Positions 45,900 through 57,524 of a stretch of DNA of 64,000 bases are shown here, in pieces (the stretch's first letter is position 1; each line of letters starts with the position of its first letter). The stretch comes from Geosiphon pyriformis. Lineage: Eukaryota > Glomeromycota > Glomeromycetes > Archaeosporales > Geosiphonaceae. The stretch is taken from positions 1,208,607-1,272,606 of the forward strand of contig JAAOMT010000128.1 in NCBI GenBank assembly GCA_016748015.1. The letters are read 5' to 3'. A model generated the notes under the pieces. It searched no databases and was not told the DNA's origin. It was given only the letters and a program-made list of their open reading frames with translations. The translations under genes were made by a program, and so were the position numbers.

Positions 45900-46398
45900 A
45901 GTAAAAATTAACTAAATAATTACAATTAAAACAAAAAATAAAAAAGTTGCAATTTTTTATTTTTTAAAACAATTAATAATATTTTTATTAATAAAATATT
46001 TATAATTGTAAAAAATATTTTTCTTAAATAAAATAATAGTTAATTAGCTTTTGTTAATTTAAAAACACTATTTTTATTTTTAATTTGAAGTTTTTTTTTA
46101 AAAATTCTTTTAAAAAAATTAGATTACAAAACAGCTAAAACCATATATAAAAATTGTTTATTAAACAACATTTTTCTAAGAATCATAATTGAAAAAAACT
46201 TAATATCTAAATATACTTTGATAAGATTTAATTTAAACATATTTTTTGTTAATAAAAAATTCTTAAGTATTTGTAAGATTTTATCATGTTTAATAATAAT
46301 ATTATGGTTGAAATCCATACTTTTTATTAGTTATTACATATATTAATCACTAATATTATATAATTAGTCATCTTATTTTTAGATAATAATCATTAATT
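45900..46398. other. A+T-rich block with LINE relic
   Basis: A minus-strand relic at about 46124-46318 reads VYLDIKFFSIMILRKMLFNK and QFLYMVLAVL. This parallels AHSDVRFFANPVLRKAISDK and QFSYLVLVVL from LINE copy 2 (41230-41350). The rest is featureless A+T DNA. Confidence 0.6.
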
Positions 46399-46518
46399 TA
46401 ATCAATAATCTGACTATTAACCTGATTATTAATCTGATTAATAATCTAATCAATAACTTGATCATTGACCTAATTGTTGATTTGATTATTGACTTGACTA
46501 TTAACCTAATCATTAACT
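46399..46518. repeat. 12-bp minisatellite, ten units
   Basis: Ten consecutive 12-bp units (consensus about TGATTATTAATC) with no indels across 120 bp. Read in frame from 46398 the array encodes a Leu-Ile-(Ile/Asn)-(Asn/Asp) tetrapeptide repeat, but no longer ORF is attached. Confidence 0.9.
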
Positions 46519-46599
46519 ATTTTCAATAGTTATATAAACAATAAATCTCTTAACTGTAAAAAAAAATGATCAAAATAATGAAATAAAACTCACTATTAA

Positions 46600-48224
46600 T
46601 TACTTCCTCTTATATTGCTTATTTTTTTTCTTTACTTTCAAGTATCTGAACATCTTGAGATAAAAAATTATTTGTTGGTATTAACATATATTATCTTTTC
46701 CTCTTTTTTGATTTGTATTATTAGAATTAATCTAAAAATGATTGCTTGCTTTTGTGATTTATTGAATAAAATGTTATTTGTTACAACCAAAACAATTAAA
46801 ACAAATAAACTTAGAAAATTTAGATCTACTTTAATATATATAACTAAGAATATTATTCAACAATTTTACTAATATCTTTGTTAATAAAAACAAATTTGGC
46901 AGAACTAACATTATCTAACACCAAATCAAACCTGAAAATAGAATGCCAATTAAACAAAGAGCATACAGAGTATTACTAGCCAGTCATATAATTATCTGAC
47001 AAGAAATCAACAAAATATTAAACAACAAGTTAATTCAATCATTAATAAGTTTATGTTTATTATCAGTAGTACTTGTTCAAAAAATAGAAAGATCTACTTT
47101 TGTGTGAATTACTAAAAACTCAATAGTATTATTTGTAAAGACAGTATCTGATTTTATAAATTCAGGAGTTATTTGATGCTTTTGAAAAGAAGAAATAATT
47201 TTCTATATTGAACTTAAATAACAATTATTGACAAATAGCCATGAATTCAGCTAACAAAAAAAGACAACATTTACTACTAGAGAAAAGAATTTCAAATTTG
47301 ACATTATGCTATTTGACTTAACTAATGCTCCAGCCATTTTTCAACAGCTCATGAAAATTATCTACACCAAATTATTATAGAAATCTATAATAGTCTACTT
47401 GAATAACATTAATGTGTTTTCAGAAATATTTGATAATTATTTTCATTATCTTCAACAAGTGTTTAAAAGATTAAGACAAGCAAATCTAAAGTTAAATACC
47501 ACTAAATATTTCTTTGAGAAAACTGAACTCAAGTTTTTGGGCCATATTATAAGCAAAAATAGCATAAAAACAAATCCAAACAAGATTGAGATAGTCAAAA
47601 ACTTTTCAGTACTAACAAATCTTATAAAACTAAAAACATTCTTGGAATTTGCTAAATACTATTGTTACTTTATCCAAACCTTTTTCAAACTAGCACAACC
47701 ATTCTACCAGCTCTAAGCAAAAAACATTAAATATAAATAAACTAAAACCCAACAAAAAACTTTTAATATCTTAAAAAAAAAGTTCATTCAAGTCTTAGTA
47801 TTAATCTATTCAGATTATAATAAGCTATTTATTATTATTACTAATGTATTTGGTTAAATATTGAGAACTGTATTATCACAAAAAGGAGTAAATAAACAAA
47901 AACATCTAGTAATATATGTCAATCAAAGTTTAAATTTAGCCAAAAAAAACTATAGAATTCTAGTATTGAAACACTTAGCTATTTATTGGACTGTTATCAA
48001 ATGGAAAAAATACTTAAGCCAAAAGTTTGATGCATACATTAATCACAAAGAATTGACATCAATTCAGAAGCAAAAATTTGAAAACAATTGCCATGCAAGA
48101 TAAAAAATAGAACTATTACTATTTAATTATACAGTACATTATAAAAAAAAAAAATACTAATAATTTATTACAAATAAAACAAATCTAAACATTTCAATTC
48201 AAAAATATAACAAAAAATAAACAC
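46600..48224 (+). mobile_element. Decayed Gypsy relic (RT and RNase H part)
   Basis: Aligns with about 53900-55455 of the element downstream, from just before the RT to just past RNase H, but with many additional C to T and G to A changes. Recognisable pieces are KQRAYRV near 46960, YLNNINVFSEIFDNYF at about 47398 (YLDD changed to YLNN), KFLGHIISK, and the RNase H pieces DYNKLFIIITN and NHKELTSIQ. It ends abruptly at ATAAACAC, next to the 5' LTR of the following element. Confidence 0.85.
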
Positions 48225-49076
48225 TGTTACTCATAGAATATAGGAAATATATTAGTATATAAATTAACCAATTAGAAGTAACTGTAGTAAATGTGGAATT
48301 CCAGAATTCCTCTCAAGAGAAATTGCAGAATTCCAGGAATTTCAGGATTCTTGTACAAGGAATTGCAGAATTCCAGAATTCCTCTTAAAAGGAATTGTAG
48401 AATTTCAAGAATTGCAGGATTCCTGGTAGGAAGAATTGAAGAATTAAGGAATCTCAATTATGTATATATAGCAGTAGCATTAGAAATAGAAAAGACAGAT
48501 CTGCAAGTTTAGATTTGAAAAACAACCTTCCATATCAATAAATAATTATTTGTTATCTTAATTCACTCTCCACTATCAACACCACATGTTGATAGTAATT
48601 GATACTTAACCATACTGGAACAATAGCTCTTGATTATGGCTATTAATGGAATATTAACTTGCAACCATCTTGGCTTATTTTTTTTGTCTTTTCTTTATTT
48701 TCTTTTATTTTATTTTGTTTTATTGTTGTTCACTAATTGATTGAAGATTAAGCACTAAGTTATTAAAGTCAAAGATAGCCTGGTAAAAGACCCCAAAGGA
48801 AGGGTATAAAAATTATATATATTAATAGATAACTTACCAAAAGGACATCTTTGCCAGATTACTGGCCACTACACTGAGAAAAAAATTCAATAGAATTGCA
48901 ATTTTGGGAAGCTATAAAAAAGACAACAATTGAATCTCTGTTCATTATACAAAAGACTTCACAACAAAACCTTCAGATACAACTAATGTACCAATATTAC
49001 CAATATTATCAAGATATTAAGCACCAAGTTACAAATTTGTTATTTGCTTTGAGACCCCAAATAATCAACTATAACA
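48225..49076 (+). repeat. 5' LTR
   Basis: Starts TGTTACTCATAGAATATAGG and ends CTATAACA. It contains a palindrome-rich GGAATTCC array (48290-48440), a TATA-like TATGTATATATAG near 48457, an AATAAA at about 48538 and a perfect 9-bp hairpin at 48573-48595. Confidence 0.9.
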
Positions 49077-49078
49077 TT

Positions 49079-49096
49079 TGGTGCTCTCTGTGAAGT
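49079..49096 (+). other. Candidate primer-binding site
   Basis: TGGTGCTCTCTGTGAAG begins 2 nt after the 5' LTR. Its complement ends ...GCACCA, as expected for the 3' end of a tRNA whose acceptor stem starts GCTCTCT. Which tRNA was not determined. Confidence 0.6.
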
Positions 49097-49121
49097 ATAA
49101 TTTTGCAGAAAACTAGCACCA

Positions 49122-50960
49122 ATGACACCCATCCCAAAAGTGATAGAATCAGAAAGAATAGGAGCAAACCACTTAAGATTTGCCAAATTCTTGTTTCAAA
49201 TATACAGCTAACAATTAAGATTAAACAACAACTATTATCCAGCAAAATCCACTTTCAACTTTTATGTCAACAATAAAATCACAGACTGCTTAGGAGGAAC
49301 AGTTAACATTGAATCTACAAGAGAAAATTTCTATACAGAATTATTTCAACATACCAGCTTACCAAGAAATTACAGTTTCACACCAATCATCAGAGAAATC
49401 AATCAAACTATTAAAAAATACACACAACAACAATTTCCAATCACCTATGCAGACAAAGGAAAAGGAAGATTACAAACACCAATAGCAACACCAAAAAAGA
49501 TCCAACCACCTACTTGGAAGAAAACTAGAGTTGAATCACTAACAAACCCATCATACTACTATACACCCAGAAATGCCATCAACATTTTATCAACAGATGT
49601 GTCCACATCACACGCAACATTAACATTTGGATGACTCCCATTTCAAAGTAAACAAAAGAAAACAGAATTACTAAGAACCTACGACAATTATTTTGAAGGA
49701 TTTAAATTGTGATCGCCAATGCCATCAGAATTCCGATTACTGTCACCTCAACCAGATTTTGGAAACATGAGTCCCTGAGAGATAACAGAATTAGAAGAAG
49801 AAAAAGAAGAAAAAGAAGCCAAAGATTAAGAATTTATTTACCAGAAACCAATTTCAGAAGATCCAGACATTAAAACCCCAAACTTTCAGACTCAGTAAAA
49901 CCCAAATTTAGAAAATCCAGAAATTGAAACTCCGAACTTCCAAACTTCTCAAAATCCAAACAATACAAATCCCAAAACAATTAATTAGCAAAACTTACTT
50001 TCAGTAATCATCATCAATCAACCACTAATTGAACTGATTCAACAGCAGCCACTTTAATCACTTTAACAACTACAACAGCTGCTTCAACAGCCACAACAAC
50101 AACTTCAACAACCAAACTTGGATCCAATGGCCTATGCTCCAATAGTGAAACTGGAGAAGTTCACTGGTAAAGAAAACGATGCCCAAATATGACTCAATAA
50201 TGTTAAAAAAGCCATCATGGCCAATGGATGGAATGATATAAGAGCCCTTTAAGCCATCTCTTATTTTTTTCAGGATACTGCTGACTCATAGTATCAAAGC
50301 TTAGCCAACAAACACCAGGATTTCAATGCATTCAAGCTTGTATTTTTACAATATTTCAGTAATAATAATAGCATTAACTGATTGGCAAACACTTTTACTA
50401 CTATTAAGCAAAAAAAAATGAAGCAGTTACTACTTACTTAGGATACTTTCACAGAAATCTGTGCCAAATCCAGGCCATACAGACTGATTATTTTACAGTA
50501 CAATAAATCCTAAATCAATTTATCAGAGATCTGTGCAGTAGCATCCTCCAATGCGTATATCCAATGCATTTAGCAGATCTTCAAGCCGCAGTTACAAATG
50601 CCAGAGATTTTGAAGCAGCTGAACTCGAAGCTAACCATACCCAAGCTGTTAATCTAGTAATGAACAGATCATCTGAATTGGATTCTAAGTTGAAACAATT
50701 CAGTGATTCCATCAATCAGAAATTAGAAAGATACTTAGCTAACAATTGCACAATTTATTAACCACCACAATGACATCATAATTCTAGAAATGCAAATCGT
50801 TTTCAGAATCAGTTGCATCCAACATTCTTAACCAATCAACAGTAGCAGCAGGAAATGCATGCTTGCTACTATTGTAGTAAACAAGGACATTTACAGTTTA
50901 AATGCCATAAATGGCTAAATAAACAAAAATCAGACCATCAGTATCAAAACTCTAATCACT
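49122..50960 (+). pseudogene. Gypsy gag region, broken
   Basis: Starts near MTPIPKVIES. Long Pro/Gln/Asn/Glu-rich segments are interrupted by many stops (most TAA or TAG). A capsid-like region with KLEKFTGKENDAQ is at about 50150 and a zinc knuckle, CYYCSKQGHLQFKC (CX2CX4HX4C), at 50864-50905. Confidence 0.75.
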
Positions 50961-51469
50961 AACTACAAATTCAAAATTACATCAATAATTAATCATCAGA
51001 ATTATATTAACTGAATTACTTACCTATAACACAACAGCCAATCTATCAACCACCAATTTATCAATTAACAACACCCATCATTTATCAACCACAGCCCTAA
51101 TCCATTTATCAGCTGCAGTCTTAGGTAATTTATCAGCCCCAACAAATTCAAACACTGCCACAAAACTTACCTCAAAACGGAACCCAAAGACTGAGACTAA
51201 CACAACAAAATTGGAGATCATTGATGATAGTTCATCAACTGATTCCCAGTTCCTCAAACCAGTCATCAGGATCTTGACAACAGAATTTAGGCACTGGAAA
51301 CTCCCAAAACCCAAATGCCCAACACTATTTAAGCCTTTTGGTTACTCCAGAAGACACTTCACCCAACAACCGGGAACTCAACCAACACAAATCACTTACC
51401 AGCAATATACCTCCAGCCACTGTAACCAACAATGAATCACTAGCCACAATTTTTCTATTTGAATTCAAG

Positions 51470-51900
51470 GAAACCACACCAGTTTCATTATTCAATAGAG
51501 CCACTTTTGACACCAAACTGATTACTGCCATGTACACTAATGTGAAGATTGATGGTTACGCCATTAAATTGATACTAGATAGTGAATCAGCTGGCAACAT
51601 TATTACATGACAACTCATGGACCAATTAGGTCACCGAGTTAATCACACTGCTAGTGCTTGTATAATCACCACTAATAAGACAACTAAAACTTCTATTGGT
51701 AAAATTAATAACTTCCTTTTTAAAATTAATGGCATCATCATTCCCATTAAAGTCCTAGTGATGGAAGCAACTCAATATTAAGCATTAGTAAGAAATAACT
51801 GGTTATCTAAAACCAATGCTATACTTGACTGGATGATGCAAGAGCTCCAACTTATCCAGAACGGTCAACACACATATGTACCAGCCACATGTAATTATTT
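51470..51900 (+). pseudogene. Retropepsin-like aspartic protease, inactivated
   Basis: VKIDGYAIKLILDSESAGNI at about 51543-51602 matches the retroviral-type protease active-site region, but the usual D-S/T-G reads DSE, a one-base G to A change. A later NNWLSKTNAILDW matches the conserved downstream segment of Gypsy proteases. Stops interrupt the frame at 51608 and 51780. Confidence 0.75.
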
Positions 51901-53000
51901 CAAGCCAATCATTACACCAATAGCACCACTCATCAAGTTCGAAGAAGAAGAAAGAAAACCCACCTGGGAAGTCTACCAAGTCTTATGGACCAATGAAGAC
52001 CACAACAAGCTACCACCAATACTCTCTTGGGATGATAACAAAAAAGGGAAGCAAAAAGAAAAACTTATCTGAAATGCCAACCAAGACTGGGAAACTAACA
52101 ATAACTCAAATAAACTACCATCTTGGGAATAGAAAAAAACCAACAAAGGGAAAAGAAAAAGGAAGGAAAAAGATCTAACCAAAGAAATTACTGCCACAGA
52201 AGAAATAATTAGTGGCTGGGAAAGAAAATACTCACAGGAACCAATAAAGGAGCCACCATATATACTCCTCAAATGCAAGGACTGTAGAAAGAAACTTTCT
52301 TTCATGGGAGTTTGGGTCATGCCAGATGAAAATTACTGGATGCAAACTCATTATTATTACAAGTCTTACTACTGCGAACACTATGACTATCCAAAGAGAT
52401 AAGACAAGTGGGACAATGAATTTTGTCTCACTTGTGGCAAACAGTTGCTTGACAAAAGAATGTGGAACAACATTCCTGGTTGAGGAGGAACATGCGACAC
52501 TTCATGCCAATACATGATCCTCATTAATGATTGGGTGAGTTAGGATACACCAATAACTGCCATTTGGTACTGTGCGATCTCTTGCTTGGACGATTACCCA
52601 CACAATAAGGACGAGATCTGGTGGATGGCAAATGCCAAAGTAGAAGGCACCATGCCCAGCAAAATATTGGAAATCAAGAACAACCCTCCGGAACCAGTTA
52701 ACATTGTTCTGATTTCTAACCCAGATGCTTTTCTAGATCTGGAAGCAGGACCAGAAAAATTCTATAAGCACTACCAAAATTTGACACCAACACAAGAAGA
52801 ACAAGAGCAGTGTTTAGCCCAAATAAACACCTGACTATGTAATCACTATTTGATTCCATATAACTTCCAATATTGTAATAAGTGTGACCTTATTTATAAT
52901 CCACTACTACATATAATCTACATGATCCCAGAAGAAGATGAACCAATAAGCAGCTGCATATTAGAATCAGAATCAATTCTTAATCCTAATTCAAACTCCA
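51901..53000 (+). pseudogene. Pol spacer region of unknown function
   Basis: Fragments of one long reading frame: WEVYQVLWTNEDHNKLPP, then a Cys-rich part with LKCKDCRKKLSFMG near 52270, WWMANAKVEG near 52620 and LEAGPEKFYKHYQNLTPTQE near 52740. Paired cysteines (CKDC, later YCNKCDLIY near 52873) suggest a zinc-binding module. No family was recognised. Confidence 0.5.
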
Positions 53001-53149
53001 ACAATGATGATAATGAAAACAATGGGTCCAGCTCTGCTCAATATGACAATGAAAATAACAACAATTCAGACTCCGATTCAAACCTCGAAACATATATCGC
53101 ACTCCCTAACCTTACCAAGAAGCAGGAACTTAAATGGTTCAGTGATAAC

Positions 53150-53620
53150 AATGAAGGTATTATGTCAGAACATGCGCATAATACCAATGCCAGATTTGAT
53201 TTGAGATATCCAAGAAAAGATCCTATCAAATTGGAATCACATTCACGCACTTGTATTGATCTGAAAATAGCACTAGAAATTTCAGCAACAACAATGGTTC
53301 AACTAGCATCCAGAAGTAGTTTAGCAAAAAAAGGAATCAATATCAGAAGAGGAATAATTGACACAGGATATATAAGAAATATTATTGTTATACAACAAAA
53401 TGACTCAGAAAAAGCCTATATCATAGATCCAAATAAAAAAATAATACAAGCAATATTCCTATCTTTGGTGAAAGTAGCTCAGTTAATGTCAGTAGGAAAC
53501 AGAGAAAAATTAGGGATCACAGCTAAAGAGATACAGAGATTCAGATCAACAGGTAGAATAGATGTACCAGTTAATATGGTAGAGGAAGAGGTTATTAACA
53601 AAGAAAAAATTATCTCAATT
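53150..53620 (+). pseudogene. dUTPase domain within Gypsy pol
   Basis: Lies in the open segment 52850-53947. Trimeric dUTPase motifs are readable in order: FDLRYPRKDPIKLESHSRTC with DLKIALEI; ASRSSLAKKGINIRRGIIDT (substrate-pocket motif with the catalytic Asp) followed by GYIRNI; then EIQRFRSTGRIDV, the glycine-rich C-terminal motif, where two glycines read Arg. These Gly to Arg differences fit G to A mutation. dUTPases hydrolyse dUTP and limit uracil entry into cDNA. Some retroelements carry one. Confidence 0.8.
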
Positions 53621-53989
53621 CATCAATCAATTTCCATTCTACCATATAACCAGTATATGTTAGCCATAAAAAAAAAAATAAAGAATCAAGCTCAGTTGTT
53701 TGAGACAGAAGCCACCATTTGTAAATCAGGAGAAATTAGACTCACTAATCTCTATATATCAGCCAAAAACCCCAAAAACATCAAAATTTCCATCTTTAAC
53801 ACAATGGGAAATGTTATCAAAATACCAAAAAAAATCATTATTGGATATTTAACCACCAAAGTTGAGGATCAACCACCAAATCACATTCCAGATTTTTTAC
53901 AGCTTTGCAAATATATAAACATTACATCACAAACCATCTATGGATGAAGTAAATGTTATCTACTCTAACCAAAACAATTGAAACAGATA

Positions 53990-55300
53990 AACATGAAGAA
54001 TCTAAACCCACTCCAACAGATGCAACTAAAGATGTTACTCAGCAATTTTAATAACATTTTTGTTAGTGAAAATGAATTTGGCTGCACCAATATCATCCAA
54101 CATCAGATCAAGACTGGAGATACAATGTCAATTAAACAAAGAGCATACAGAGTACCACCAGCTAGCCATGAGATCATTTGTCAAGAAATCAATCAGATGC
54201 TTAACAATGGACTAATTCAGCCATCAATGAGCCCATAGTCATTACCAGTGGTATTAGTCCATAAGAAGAATGGAAAAATCTGGTTTTGTGTAGATTATTG
54301 AAAACTCAATAGTATTATTTATGAAGACAGTTATCCAACTCCACGGATTTAGAAATTATTTGATGCTTTTGGTGGAAATAAATAGTTCTCAACATCTAGA
54401 TCTAGATAGTAGTTATTGGTAAGTAGCCATAGATCCAGCCAATAAAGAAAAGACTGTGTTCACAACAAAAGATGAAAATTTTGAATTTAAAATAATGCCA
54501 TTCAGCTTAATGAATGCTCCAGCCACATTCCAAAGACTAATGGAAATTGTTTACATGAGACTATTATAGAAATCAGTAGTTATATACTTGGACAACACCA
54601 ATGTATTTTCAAAAATATTTGACAATCATTTCCATCATCTACAGCAAGTGTTTGAAAGGCTCAAAAGAGCAGGATTAAAGTTAAATACAACCAAGTGTTT
54701 CTTTGGAAAAACTGAACTCAAGTTTTTGGGACATATAATGAGCAAAGATAGAATCAAAACAAATTCAGACAAGATTGAGATTGTCAAGAACTTTCCAGTA
54801 CCAAATAATCTCACAGAATTAAGAGCATTTTTGAGATTTGCTGAATACTACTACTGCTTTATCAAGGACTTTTTCAAAACAGCTCAACTACTACACCAAC
54901 TTCAAACAAAGAACACCAAATATAAATGGACTGAAACTCAACAAGAAGCTTTTAATACATTGAGAAAAAAGCTTATTCAAGCCCCAGTACTGATCTATTC
55001 AGATCATAGCAAGCCATTTATAATCACAACTGATGCATCTGGTCAAGCATTGGGAGCAGTACTATCACAGAGAAAACCAGATGGAAGAGAACATCCAGTA
55101 GCTTACACCAGTAGAAGCTTAAGTCCAGCTAAAAAGAACTATAGAACTCCAGCACTAGAATACTTAGCTATCTATTGGGCTGTCACCAAATGGAAAGAAT
55201 ACTTGAGCCAAAAGTTTGATGTTTATACTAACCACAAAGGATTGACTTCAATCAGAAGCAAAAATTTGGAGACAATTGTCATGCAAGATGGAAAATAGTA
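53990..55300 (+). pseudogene. Gypsy reverse transcriptase and RNase H, inactivated
   Basis: RT: NLNPLQQMQLKMLLSNF, IKQRAYRVPPASHEI, GLIQPSMSP, FCVDY-stop-KLNSI near 54286, MPFSLMNAPATFQRLM near 54500, and YLDN in place of catalytic YLDD near 54587. The thumb segment TELKFLGHIMSKD follows. RNase H: FIITTDASGQALGAVLSQ near 55020, PALEYLAIYWAVTKWK near 55150, and TNHKGLTS where TDHK is usual. All losses fit C:G to T:A changes. Confidence 0.9.
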
Positions 55301-55559
55301 TTATTACCATACAAATTTATAGTACATTATAAAAAAGGAAAAAACAATGGAAATGCCAACAGTTTGTCACGAATGAAACAAACCTAGAACATTTCAATTC
55401 AAAAAATATAACAAAAACCCAAACAATTAAAAACAAAAATATAACAAAAAATAAACACACAAAAATACCAACAACTCCAGCATTATATAAATACCCAATT
55501 GTTTAAGGAGAAATTATCTCAAAAGAAACAAAACAACATAAAACAACAATTAAAATATT

Positions 55560-56700
55560 TTATCAACTACCAAAATATACTTTACTGGAAAAACAGAAAG
55601 AACCCAGATTAACCAACCAGAGTAATTACAGAACCAGAAAAAGAAACAATATTATTCAACATGTACTCAAATCCAATAGCAGGATATTTTCATAAAGAAA
55701 CAACCATAGAAAGAACCAGAAAGAGATATTATTAGCCATCTATGTATCCAGACATTATTCAATACATTCAAAATTGTGATGCTTATTAGAAAAAAGGAAA
55801 AGCAAGACCAAGTGAACCATTAAGACTAATCAAAGTGGAACAACCATTCAATCATATTGGAATTGATTTAGTCAGACCATTAACAATCACTAGCAGAGGC
55901 AACAGATATATTACAGTAGCCATGAATTATTTCACAAAATGGCCAGAAGCAAAAGCCATTCAAAGAGCAGATGCAGAATCCATTGTCAAATTCATCCACC
56001 AAGATTTAATTTGTTAATATGAATGTCTAAAAGAATTATTATTTGATCAAAGAACTTACTTTGTAAATAGAACATTAGCAGAATTAAGCCAAAAATTTAA
56101 AAAACTATTTTCATCATCATACTATCCATCAACAAATGGATTAATTAAAAGGTTTAACAGAACATTGTGTGAAGCAATTACCAAGATCAGTCAAAAAAAC
56201 AAGAATGAATAGAACTTGTTTATACCATCTGTATTATTTGTTTATTAGATAATGAAACAAGACATTACACAAACAACACTATTTGAATTAGTATATGATA
56301 GAACAACAATATTACCAATTAAGATAGAAGTCAACACTTATCCAACAAAACCAATAACTGAAGACAATTTTTGGGAAATGTTGCTAAAAAGAACATATAA
56401 CTTAATAGAAACACTAGAAAACAAATGGCAAAGAGCAGCTGATAACATCCAAAAGTCACAAGAGAAACAAAAAAAAAGACATGATAACCAACTACCAGAC
56501 AAACCAGTTGAATTCAAGATTGGAGACAAAGTACTACTATATTGTACCAAAGCAGAAAAACAATAGAGTAGAAAATTTGACCCCAAATGGGACAGACCAT
56601 TTCACATAGAAGAAATTCTAGGAAATGGAGCTTACAAATTAAGATTAAATAACAAAATCTTGACCAAAGCAGCACATGGAGATTGACTGAAACTATACTA
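55560..56700 (+). pseudogene. Gypsy integrase, inactivated
   Basis: Core domain at 55835-56200: FNHIGIDLVRPLTITSRGN (first Asp present), LLFDQRTYFVN (second Asp) and NGLIKRFNRTLCEAI, in which the catalytic Glu reads Lys. Downstream are EFKIGDKVLLY near 56510 and FHIEEILGNGAYKLRL near 56600, the usual C-terminal beta-barrel of Gypsy integrases. Stops occur at 56017, 56200 and 56250. Confidence 0.85.
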
Positions 56701-57505
56701 CCATATAGCATTATCATCCACTAGTAATATTTTACAATTAGGAGTACAGAGAATACTAATCCAACCAGATAAGATTCCACGAGATCTGGAACCAATCATT
56801 ATCATTTGACAACAACATGTCCAATTGATTGACAAAAGAATATATAAGAACATGGTCAATCCAACAGAAGAGATCAGGAAAATGGAAATTACAGACAATA
56901 TCTATTCACTAGCCCAACAAATTTTTCAATTAATCCAACACCAGGAGATAGAAATTACAATCAATCAACAAACCATTCATTACAAAAATACAGCAAAGAT
57001 ACCATAAAACAAAGCACAGAAAAGACTTGAAAATGTTGTTGACAAGATCATGACCAAAATAAAATTGGCCATAAAAGAACAACAAATAGTCGGATTATAC
57101 CAAGAACTTACCAGAGAAACTTGAATTTAGTGAACACAACAATTTTCAAAAAATTATTGTTATTTTTACTTGGAACAACATGTGAATATTCAGAACTTAT
57201 ATACAGATAAAACAAAGCAGTTATTCGACACAATAATACTACAACAACTGGAACATTTTGTGGAGAAAAACAACTTATCCACACAAGCTCGAGCTATATA
57301 CCGAATACACACAGCATTTCAGGATTGACCAGAAATTCTACTCAACAAAGCAATAGATACAATTACCAGTAATCAATTGGGAAAAATTACCAATGCTCAA
57401 TTTGAAAAATTACAGACTTAAATAACACAAGTAATTCTCGAAAATGAAATTCAGGAAATACTTCAAGAGGAAGAATTAAAGGAATTAGATTTTGATAAAG
57501 CTTAA
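56700..57505 (+). pseudogene. Unrecognised segment between integrase and 3' LTR
   Basis: About 0.8 kb with the same composition as pol and Gln/Ile/Glu-rich broken frames (for example YSLAQQIFQLIQHQEIEI near 56905 and ITNAQFEKLQT near 57387). It reads as one helical, amphipathic polypeptide with stops. No domain was recognised. It is either a C-terminal extension of the polyprotein or a separate 3' ORF. Confidence 0.45.
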
Positions 57506-57509
57506 TATT

Positions 57510-57521
57510 AAAAGGAGGGAA
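57510..57521 (+). other. Polypurine tract
   Basis: AAAAGGAGGGAA, 3 nt upstream of the 3' LTR; the plus-strand primer site of an LTR retrotransposon. Confidence 0.8.
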
Positions 57522-57524
57522 TAA

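Noticed and set aside
48290-48440. CRISPR-like repeat array
   Set aside because: Repeats are imperfect, lack unique spacers of constant length, and lie inside an LTR of a eukaryotic retrotransposon.
53150-53620. A host dUTPase gene rather than an element domain
   Set aside because: It is continuous with retroelement pol sequence on both sides, lacks its own start or introns and shares the same decay pattern.
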